Source: Legionellaceae bacterium (GTDB taxonomy: Bacteria > Pseudomonadota > Gammaproteobacteria > Legionellales > Legionellaceae). Taken from it: a DNA stretch of 7,833 nt. The notes below the pieces were generated by a model. It was not told the origin of the DNA, searched no databases, and saw nothing but the letters and a program-made list of their open reading frames with translations. The position numbers were made by a program, and so were the translations under genes. Positions 1 to 6,600 of this stretch are shown here, in pieces. The DNA is taken from NCBI GenBank assembly GCA_947470005.1, contig CANISA010000066.1, forward strand, positions 1-7,833, given 5' to 3'. Each line of letters opens with the position of its first letter. Position 1 is the first letter of the stretch.

Positions 1-180
1 AAATTAATTTTTAGAATGCTGATCTATTGTAGTTTTGATGGGCTCACATCAGAGTTTTCTTCGCTTAAAAATTCCATTTTCGGTGTTGTTCGTGTTAATA
101 TTGCTCAATTCTGGCTCTTCATGCCTTGACGATTTTTGAGTCTACTCGTTTTGTCATACTTTTACGGTGGATCCAGTTAG

Positions 181-196
181 AAACCCACTACCAGTT
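181..196. repeat. 16-bp inverted repeat, probable IS end (copy A)
   Basis: The sequence aaacccactaccagtt is found here and as its exact reverse complement at 1940-1955. Its outer 13 bases also occur at 2388-2400. The last two sites are the two ends of a decayed IS, so this site is most simply the right-hand end of another copy whose body lay to the left. Positions 1-180 contain no transposase reading frame that I can recognise, so only the end is supported. A perfect 16-bp repeat is unlikely by chance in a window of this size, whereas 12-bp repeats are not. Confidence 0.55.
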
Positions 197-210
197 CAGC
201 GTAACTGTGC

Positions 211-316
211 CGACCGCAGGACGGTCGAGGCTTAAACACCTGTCGTGTTTGTGAGTGGATTTTGGCCAAGGATGGCCGAAATCCATCATGAGGTAGCGAC
301 ACGCTTGTCGCCTTTT
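211..316 (+). other. Cluster of four hairpins, two with GGA loops
   Basis: Four stem-loops follow each other. 211-227: 6-bp stem cgaccg/cggtcg, loop CAGGA. 234-250: 6-bp stem aaacac/gtgttt, loop CTGTC. 256-285: 13-bp stem with one G-U pair in the + strand RNA, loop AGGA. 296-311: 6-bp stem gcgaca/tgtcgc, loop CGCT, followed by cctttt. The first and third fit the CsrA/RsmA recognition pattern (GGA exposed in a hairpin loop, here CAAGGATG and CAGGACG). The G-U pair and the final T-run both favour a + strand transcript. On the minus strand the cluster would be the 3' untranslated part of the lipase mRNA. It could be a small regulatory RNA, a REP-like intergenic repeat, or part of a terminator. 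No convincing + strand promoter was found between 1 and 210. Confidence 0.5.
296..316 (+). terminator. Possible weak intrinsic terminator
   Basis: The hairpin gcgaca-cgct-tgtcgc (296-311) is followed by c and a four-T run on the + strand, the layout of a weak rho-independent terminator. It would end a + strand RNA carrying the hairpin cluster. It sits between the lipase stop and that cluster, and no T-run follows it on the minus strand, so it is a poor terminator for the lipase gene. Confidence 0.25.
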
Positions 317-327
317 ATATTAGACTT

Positions 328-1779
328 TCAAGACCCAAAAGATATCTTTTGGACAGCACTAGCTGCCTGAGAACCGTGCTCACAGACGTTATTAGCGAAT
401 ACACTGATTGCAGGCAAATGCTTGGCCGCACTCATGACGCCACTCACTGGACCTCTAGTACCACTTGAAACTACCTCACATATCTTAGGCACAGCAATAG
501 CAACTGATGAAAGACAAACAGCTACCGCTTTTACATCGTTATTATTAAAATGCTGAGTGGCATTATACACCCCTCGGGTAATTTTGTCATGCATCGGCAC
601 ATATTTGAGATCGTTTTTGGTAAAGACATGCAATATTCGGTTACGCTCTTCTGTCGATGCATTACTTAAGTAGGCATGATCTTCTGGTAAAAGGGTTGAA
701 AATGTACGATCGGGGGTGTAGTAATAGAAAAAATCTCCGTGCGCAGCTACTCTGTTCCATACATAACGAGAACTTACGGTAGTAGCAGCCGAAATCACCA
801 TTGGAATTGGAGAGCCACCTGTTGTAAAAGCGACAAATCCAACATCTAATGCATCTTTCAAGGTCACCCAAGGCTTATCTATGGCTCTAAAATCCATGTA
901 AACACTGGCAACCTCTGGATCGATATTTGCAAAAATATAGCCACCAGTTCGAGAGACAAAATCCCCTTGCTTAATGTGTGCCACAAGATTAATCTCGAAA
1001 TTCGGATCAATCATCTTCATATGATGTGCATACTTAAATGCATGCTGCGCAACCTCATCATTCACACTCGCTGATTGAAACAGGACCGTTTCTAAGCTGG
1101 TGATATCTTTGAGTTCAGGACAAGCGCAAGTAGTCGCCTCTGTACAAGCTTTCACACGCTCCTCAAGAATATCAGTTGTCAGTATTTGAGCAAGAGAGCC
1201 ACCCAAGCTATGACCTGTGACGCGAATTTTTCTAGAAGGATATTTTCTAGCTAACTCGTTGACTTGCTGCATCAGTAACTCACGGTTAGCTTTCATTGCG
1301 CCATAACCGGGCCCATTTGGATCAAGATCAGCGACAATACTTGCATCTCCCGCCGTTCCTCTACAGACGATATTAATCGGATCTAACGACTCAGGCTTCA
1401 CCATTGCATAAAGATAAATACCATTTTGACTTCGAAGCTCTTCTGAACCGAGAAGTTCTAATTCATATCCTTTCTCTCTGAGTGCGTGTTTAGCAGCAGG
1501 CTCACTATCTGCGTTTTCAATACGAGGAACAGCCAACTTGTACGCGCTAACTTTTGCTAGGTGCTCTGCCTCGATAGCCCCCTGTTTTAGAGGTGAGCGC
1601 GCGTAATCAGCTTCATTAATGATAACCCAGTCAACCAAAGCGTCTTCTGTCGCTAAAGCAACAACATCCGTGGCTAAAGCAACAACATCCGTGGCTAAAG
1701 CAACTGTTTCCACAGGCTTTTTGTGAGATGTTCCTACTAACCGTCGATATAAAGACGTGATATTTTTAAATATATTCAT
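328..1779 (-). CDS. Class 3 (fungal-type) lipase, effector-like
   Basis: This is a predicted 483-residue serine hydrolase of the alpha/beta-fold lipase class 3 family, probably acting on acylglycerols or phospholipids; the true substrate is unknown. The nucleophile motif GHSLGGS places the catalytic Ser at residue 191. CRGTAG at 139-144 fits the oxyanion-hole strand of the family. Likely partners are Asp273 (QGDFVSRTGG) and His368 in EDHAYL, like the His of fungal class 3 lipases; His347 is an alternative. There is no signal peptide or lipobox: the N-terminus is MNIFKNITSLYRRL. Residues 26-46 are a threefold heptad VALATDV/VALATDV/VALATED encoded by a 21-bp tandem repeat. A short hydrophobic stretch lies near 417-431. 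The start is supported by GGGGA six bases upstream and a promoter at 1813-1841. The gene looks intact, more A+T rich than carB, and lies alone among IS remnants, suggesting acquisition. A host-directed effector role is only an inference. Confidence 0.85.
   Translation of the reverse strand: MNIFKNITSLYRRLVGTSHKKPVETVALATDVVALATDVVALATEDALVDWVIINEADYARSPLKQGAIEAEHLAKVSAYKLAVPRIENADSEPAAKHALREKGYELELLGSEELRSQNGIYLYAMVKPESLDPINIVCRGTAGDASIVADLDPNGPGYGAMKANRELLMQQVNELARKYPSRKIRVTGHSLGGSLAQILTTDILEERVKACTEATTCACPELKDITSLETVLFQSASVNDEVAQHAFKYAHHMKMIDPNFEINLVAHIKQGDFVSRTGGYIFANIDPEVASVYMDFRAIDKPWVTLKDALDVGFVAFTTGGSPIPMVISAATTVSSRYVWNRVAAHGDFFYYYTPDRTFSTLLPEDHAYLSNASTEERNRILHVFTKNDLKYVPMHDKITRGVYNATQHFNNNDVKAVAVCLSSVAIAVPKICEVVSSGTRGPVSGVMSAAKHLPAISVFANNVCEHGSQAASAVQKISFGS
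1652..1704 (-). repeat. 21-bp in-frame tandem repeat, 2.5 copies
   Basis: The unit gctaaagcaacaacatccgtg is present at 1652-1672 and 1673-1693, identical, with a partial third copy at 1694-1704. It lies inside the lipase gene and encodes the repeated heptad VALATDV at residues 26-46. Because the unit is a multiple of three, a change in copy number would lengthen or shorten an N-terminal linker without breaking the frame. Exact identity of the copies points to a recent duplication. Confidence 0.9.
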
Positions 1780-1812
1780 TATAGTTCCCCAAATACATCT
1801 TGTTGACTAAAC

Positions 1813-1841
1813 ATTGTACCTGAAGAACTGATTATGATCAA
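1813..1841 (-). promoter_or_regulatory. Sigma70-type promoter of the lipase gene
   Basis: Read on the minus strand, TTGATC (1841-1836) and TACAAT (1818-1813) are separated by exactly 17 bases. They match the -35 and -10 consensus at 4/6 and 5/6 positions. Transcription would begin near 1806, leaving a leader of about 27 nt that includes the GGGGA Shine-Dalgarno. The -35 box lies only about 16 bp from the IS-like end at 1857, yet nothing between them is broken, so the gene kept, or was moved with, its own promoter. Confidence 0.6.
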
Positions 1842-1856
1842 CAGATAGCCTCGTCC

Positions 1857-1939
1857 TGTAGCGGCAATTTAGAAATGTCCTATTCGGGAAATTTAGAAAT
1901 GTCCGGTTTTGCAAAATAGAAATGCCCCTTTTTTCCCCC
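1857..1939. mobile_element. IS terminal fragment with spaced repeats
   Basis: The 15-bp sequence aatttagaaatgtcc is repeated exactly at 1866-1880 and 1890-1904, and a degenerate third copy (core tagaaatg plus ccc) follows at 1917-1927. The core starts are 24 and 23 bp apart. Several directly repeated sites at about two-turn spacing just inside an end beginning TGT (1857) resemble transposase-binding ends of IS21-type elements. The family assignment is from memory of such ends and is tentative. No istA/istB-like coding sequence follows: the fragment runs into a C-tract and is cut off by another IS end at 1940. The opposite end is not in the window. Confidence 0.5.
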
Positions 1940-2400
1940 AACTGGTAGTGGGTTTAATTGCTCACATGAATTTGTCTGAAGCCCAGAACAGTCCTGGATT
2001 TCGGCGTATCACTCTCGAATAATCTAAACTCATATTCTTTGAGGTGATAAAATGGCTGGACGTCAACAACCTCGGGTTATCCCGACTCAATTAAGTATCT
2101 GAGATTCACTACACACGCATTTATAGTGTTTTTAGGCGATGGGAGTCGGCCGGTTGTATGCGTGCTATTTTTGCAGGGTCAGTATTTAAATTACATCACC
2201 ATGGACTCCTGGACACCAATATAATCCATGGTGACAAAATTGTTGCCTCCTGCGACAGGAACTGCAACGTAATTGCACCGTTTGTTACGGCACCAGGGAA
2301 CAAAAATGAATCACCGCTGTTCCGAGAAGTTCTGCCTGGTGTCATGCGTACAGCCCGCGCTATTGGTATTGATTTACAAGGTACTGTCCCACTACCAGTT
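1940..2400 (+). mobile_element. Internally deleted IS with 13-bp terminal inverted repeats
   Basis: Left end aactggtagtggg (1940-1952) and right end cccactaccagtt (2388-2400) are perfect inverted repeats. They enclose fragments of one DDE transposase reading left to right, so the two ends and the gene define one 461-bp element. It is much shorter than a complete IS of this type. No target-site duplication is evident (cccc on the left, cgaa on the right). The outer 16 bases of the left end recur inverted at 181-196, which suggests that a second copy once existed on the other side of the lipase gene. Confidence 0.65.
2052..2387 (+). pseudogene. IS4/IS5-type DDE transposase remnant
   Basis: Three pieces of one transposase are recognisable. 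A normal start at 2052, preceded by the ribosome binding site gaggtg, gives MAGRQQPRVIPTQLSI and then a stop. From 2101, one frame over, come EIHYTRIYSVFRRWE and LLDTNIIHGD. At about 2235 it jumps directly to KIVASCDRNCNVIAPFV, then APGNKNESPLFRE and ARAIGIDLQGT. It then ends abruptly about 2387 against the right terminal repeat. In relatives I remember, roughly fifty residues lie between the first two pieces and about twenty-five between HGD and the next piece. The C-terminal half with the final catalytic acid is gone. The protein cannot be active. The longest open stretch (2158-2514) runs past the IS end and is not a real gene. Confidence 0.8.
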
Positions 2401-2566
2401 CGAAGAAAAGCAAAGACTGGTTTCTCAAATGCCTGCGTAGTCAAGCGATCAATTACGTTAGCAAAAAGAACGGTCTTTACTATTATGCGTTATAATCATC
2501 ATAGGCTTCTTTAATGTTTTACGGTGGAAGCCAACAGTACTTTAAACGCGACCTTGGTGTAATATT
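2401..2566. other. Intergenic debris between IS and yheT-like gene
   Basis: These 166 bp lie between the right IS end and the hydrolase start. No convincing gene is present on either strand. The only item of note is a perfect TATAAT (listed separately). A 12-bp word ttttacggtgga at 2517-2528 also occurs at 160-171, but a 12-bp match is expected by chance in this length of sequence. Confidence 0.4.
2467..2496 (+). promoter_or_regulatory. Candidate promoter for the yheT-like gene
   Basis: TATAAT at 2491-2496 is a perfect -10 hexamer. No good -35 is found at 16-19 bp spacing (agaacg or gaacgg are poor). The start site would be near 2503, about 64 nt before the ATG at 2567. The leader has only GGTG as a weak Shine-Dalgarno. 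It lies in the IS-adjacent debris, so expression of the hydrolase may now depend on sequence left by the rearrangement. Confidence 0.4.
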
Positions 2567-3541
2567 ATGATCATTGAAAGTGCGTTTAAACCGTCGTGGT
2601 GGTTATCCAACGCGCACGCACAAACCATGTACCCGACACTGACGCGTCGTCATCCGGTGTGTATCGATTGTGATGAGCGGTTGGAGTTACCTGATGGTGA
2701 TTTTCTCGATTTAGCCTGGGCAAATAATGGATTAGGCGCGGATGCGCCCTTGGTTATTTTTTTGCATGGATTGGGCGGAAGCGTACACTCGAGTTACGTG
2801 TCAGGGCAGTTGCGTGCGTTTAATCGGCGAGGTTGGCGTGCGGTACTGATGCACTTTCGTGGAGCGAGTAGAGAGCCGAATCGCTTACCTCGCGCGTATC
2901 ATTCGGGTGACACGGCTGATTTAGATTATGTATTACATGTCCTTCATCAACGCGAGCCACAAACACCCAAAGCAATTGTCGGGATCTCTTTAGGAGGAAA
3001 TGTTCTCTTGAAGTGGTTAGGTGAGCAGGGCGCTCAGTCGTTGGTGCAAGCGGCAGTGGCTGTGTCGGTGCCCTTTCAGCTGGGCCTTGTTGCGGATCGA
3101 ATCAATCAAGGATTTTCGCGTTTCTACCAAGCCTATTTATTAGGGCGCTTAAGAAATACATTTATAAGAAAATGCGAGAAATACGTCGATCAAATGCCTT
3201 TTTCTATTCAAGAGCTCAACGCATTACACTGCTTTTGGACGTTTGATGATTATGTTACTGCACCGTTGCATGGTTTTCCGCATGTTCATGCGTACTACGC
3301 GCATGCCAGCTCAAGGCAGTATTTGTGTAACGTAGCAACGCCTACGTTGATTATTCATGCGAAGGACGACCCGTTTATGACAACGGATGCCATTCCTCAC
3401 GCGGATGAGCTGTCAAGCAATATTACGCTGGAGCTGAGTCGTAAAGGAGGACATGTTGGGTTTATTACGGGAGATATTCCGGGTCGGCCTGTTTATTGGT
3501 TAGATCAACGTATTCCTACTTTTTTAACGGATTATCTGTGA
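2567..3541 (+). CDS. yheT: YheT-family alpha/beta hydrolase (UPF0017)
   Basis: This 324-residue protein belongs to the YheT/ABHD1-3 group of alpha/beta hydrolases, a family of carboxylesterase-like enzymes whose physiological substrate in bacteria is poorly known. The N-terminal signature FKPSWWLSNAHAQTMYP (7-23) is typical and supports this start. HGLGG at 67-71 supplies the oxyanion region. YHSGDTADLDYV is family-characteristic. GISLGG at 139-144 gives the nucleophile Ser141. AKDDPFM provides the acid (Asp267 or Asp268). KGGHVGF gives His296. The triad is complete and the length normal (E. coli YheT about 340 residues). No signal peptide or membrane segment is seen, so it is cytosolic. It precedes carB by 99 bp in the same direction and may be co-transcribed with it, although I know of no functional link. 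Codon use looks like that of carB, so it is probably ancestral chromosome rather than part of the IS-associated material. Confidence 0.88.
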   Translation: MIIESAFKPSWWLSNAHAQTMYPTLTRRHPVCIDCDERLELPDGDFLDLAWANNGLGADAPLVIFLHGLGGSVHSSYVSGQLRAFNRRGWRAVLMHFRGASREPNRLPRAYHSGDTADLDYVLHVLHQREPQTPKAIVGISLGGNVLLKWLGEQGAQSLVQAAVAVSVPFQLGLVADRINQGFSRFYQAYLLGRLRNTFIRKCEKYVDQMPFSIQELNALHCFWTFDDYVTAPLHGFPHVHAYYAHASSRQYLCNVATPTLIIHAKDDPFMTTDAIPHADELSSNITLELSRKGGHVGFITGDIPGRPVYWLDQRIPTFLTDYL

Positions 3542-3585
3542 ACATAAAAACCGTGGGTGGGTGTGAAGGCTAGGTTATTAAAATC

Positions 3586-3614
3586 GGTACACTCTTTCTG
3601 TAAAACCCTATAAA
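3586..3614 (+). promoter_or_regulatory. Weak candidate promoter for carB-greA
   Basis: TATAAA at 3609-3614 is a good -10-like box; 17 bp upstream GGTACA (3586-3591) matches only the ACA half of a -35. The leader that would follow is pyrimidine-rich (cactttcctcttttattgtt). No intrinsic terminator is seen between yheT and carB, so read-through from yheT is equally possible. I see no pyrimidine-responsive attenuator or arginine operator that I could defend. Confidence 0.3.
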
Positions 3615-3646
3615 ATAAGTCACTTTCCTCTTTTATTGTTGTGAGC

Positions 3647-6600
3647 ATGCCGAAGCGAGCGGATATTCAGTCGATTCTCATTCTTGGCGCGGGGCCTATT
3701 GTGATAGGCCAGGCCGGTGAGTTTGATTATTCAGGGACGCAAGCGGTGCGTGCTTTGAAAAAAGAAGGGTATCGCGTTATCCTCGTGAATTCAAATCCCG
3801 CCACCATCATGACGGATCCGGACCTTGCTGATGCGACATACATTGAGCCGGTGTTATGGCAAGAAGTGGCGCGTGTGATTGAAAAAGAACGTCCTGATGC
3901 GTTGTTGCCGACTATGGGTGGGCAAACCGCGTTAAATTGTGCGCTGGATTTGGTGCGCGAAGGGGTGTTGGCTAAGTACAGTGTTGAGCTGATCGGTGCG
4001 GCACGTGAGGCAATCGATCGTGCGGAAGATCGCGAAAAATTTCGTCAGCTCATGCAGACCATTGGGTTAGATATGCCTCGCTCGGCGATAGCGCACAGTT
4101 TAGAAGAGGCTTTCTCTGTACAAGCGCAATTGGGTTTCCCGTCAATTATTCGACCGTCGTTCACGATGGGCGGAAGTGGCGGGGGGATTGCTTACAATCG
4201 CGAAGAATTTGAAGACATTTGTACGCAAGGCCTGGCTTTATCCCCTACGCATGAGTTACTGATTGATGAGTCTGTGTTGGGCTGGAAAGAGTTTGAAATG
4301 GAAGTGGTGCGAGATAAAAAAGACAATTGCATCATCGTCTGTACCATTGAAAATCTAGATCCTATGGGGGTGCACACGGGTGATTCCATCACGGTCGCAC
4401 CCGCGCAAACGTTGACCGACAAAGAGTATCAACGCATGCGCGATGCAGCGATTCGGGTGTTGCGTGCGGTGGGGGTGGAAACAGGAGGCGCGAATGTTCA
4501 GTTCGCGGTTAATCCTGACGATGGAAGGCTCCTCGTGGTGGAAATGAACCCACGGGTTTCTCGAAGCTCCGCATTGGCGTCAAAAGCGACTGGTTTTCCC
4601 ATTGCGAAGATAGCGGCTTTGTTGGCTGTTGGATACACGCTGGATGAGTTGGCTAATGAAATCACCGGGGGCAAAACACCGGCCTCTTTTGAGCCGAGCA
4701 TTGATTACGTGGTGACGAAAATCCCACGATTTAATTTTGACAAATTTCCACAAACAACAACCACGCTTTCAACACAGATGAAATCTGTTGGTGAAGTGAT
4801 GGCGATTGGGTCTACGTTTCAAGCGTCGTTGCAAAAGGCAATCCGTGGTTTAGAAATTGGTCGCTATGGCTTACAGCCGCTGTTTAAGGCGGGTGGCGAT
4901 CGAGCTGTTCTGTGTGGATTGTTGCGCGAGCCTACGCCGGATCGATTATGGTACCTTGCGGATGGGTTTCGGTTTGGGATGTCGTTAGAAGAAATTCACC
5001 AAGAGAGCCGCGTTGATCCTTGGTTTTTAGGACAAATTCAATCGCTGGTCGCGCTGGAAGCGACGTTGGTGGGGCAAACGATTCATGATTTGAATGAAGC
5101 TGCATTACGGACGCTGAAAGAGGCGGGGTTTGCGGATGTCTATCTTGCGGTTTTATTGTCTTGTCACGAGGACGACGTGAGACATCGGCGTGTGTTGCTC
5201 GGAGTCGTGCCTGTTTACAAGCGGATAGACTCGTGCGCAGGGGAGTTTCCCAGTGAGACGGCGTATTTGTATTCGTGTTATGCCTCCGCGTGTGAAGCCC
5301 TGCCTGAGAACGACGCGCAAAAAGTGATGATTTTAGGCGGGGGACCTAACCGTATTGGTCAAGGGATTGAATTTGATTACTGTTGCGTGCATGCAGCGAT
5401 GGCCTTGCGTGAGGCGGGTTATCAAACCATCATGGTCAATTGCAATCCTGAGACCGTGTCTACGGATGTGGACATATCAGATAGGCTTTATTTCGAACCC
5501 ATCACGCTCGAAGATGTGTTAGCAATTGTGGCGGTTGAAAAACCGTTTGGCATGATCATTGATTATGGCGGACAAACGCCGTTGAAACTGGCACGCGCGC
5601 TAGAAGCCAATGGGGTGAATATTTTAGGCACGTCGCCTGATGCCATTGATGAAGCAGAGGACCGAGAGCGGTTTCAGCAGTTGGTTACCCGGCTACAATT
5701 ACAACAACCGGCCAATGGCACGGTGCGTAGCGAAGAGGAAGCCCTTGCGTTGGCTAAACGAATCGGTTATCCCTTGGTTGTTCGACCCTCGTATGTTTTG
5801 GGCGGACGCGCGATGGAAATTGTTTACCAAGAAGAAGATTTACGCCATTATCTGGCTTATGCGGTCGAGGTGTCGAATGATTCACCGGTGCTGTTGGATA
5901 AATTTTTGAATGATGCCATTGAAGTGGACGTTGATGCGGTTTGCGACGGCGAAGAGGTTTTAATTGGTGCAATTATGGAGCACATCGAGCAAGCAGGCGT
6001 GCATTCGGGAGATTCCGCGTGCACATTACCGCCGTTTAGTATCAGTGGGGTCGTGCAGCAAGATTTGATTGAGCAGATGCGTCGAATGGCGTTAGAATTA
6101 GGGGTGTGTGGCTTAGTGAATGCGCAGTTTGCCATTCAAGCGGATGATATTTATGTGTTGGAGGTGAATCCACGCGCGTCGCGTACGGTTCCCTTTGTAT
6201 CCAAAGCGACCGGGTTACCACTGGCCAAGATTGCAGCACGCTGCAAGGTGGGGCAACGGTTAAGGGATCAAGGCTTGCCGCTTCACCGTCATGGACCGGC
6301 TTTTTATTCGATTAAATTACCGGTGTTTCCGTTTATCAAATTCCCTGGTGTTGATTCAATCTTAGGGCCGGAGATGAAATCCACGGGTGAATCGATGGGG
6401 ATCGCTAAGCGCTTTGGCCAGGCTTATGCGAAAGCTCAATTGGGCGCTGGCGCAAACATTGTGAAACGTCGACGTGCGTTTTTATCGGTGCGAGATGCTG
6501 ATAAAGCGCGAGTGGGTGAAATTGCAAAACGATTGACCGTCCTTGGGTTTGAGCTGTTTGCAACCCGAGGAACGGCCATGGTGTTGCAAGCGGCAGGCAT

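Noticed and set aside
160..171. 12-bp repeat ttttacggtgga shared with 2517-2528
   Set aside because: The match stops after 12 bases. Repeats of that length are expected by chance in nearly 8 kb searched on both strands.
1..180. Short minus-strand frame beginning MTKRVDSKIVKA
   Set aside because: It stops after 12 codons, lacks a clear ribosome binding site and matches nothing I recognise.
2196..2234. Inverted repeat tcaccatgg / ccatggtga in the transposase remnant
   Set aside because: It lies inside conserved transposase coding sequence and is more likely a by-product of codons around the HGD motif than a functional site.
2196..2444. Minus-strand open frame opposite the transposase remnant
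   Set aside because: It is a shadow of the transposase reading frame and has no ribosome binding site or recognisable motif.
2158..2514. A 118-codon + strand open frame that looks like a gene
   Set aside because: Its first two thirds are the middle of a DDE transposase whose true start (2052) is in another frame, and its last third runs past the IS terminal repeat into non-homologous sequence.
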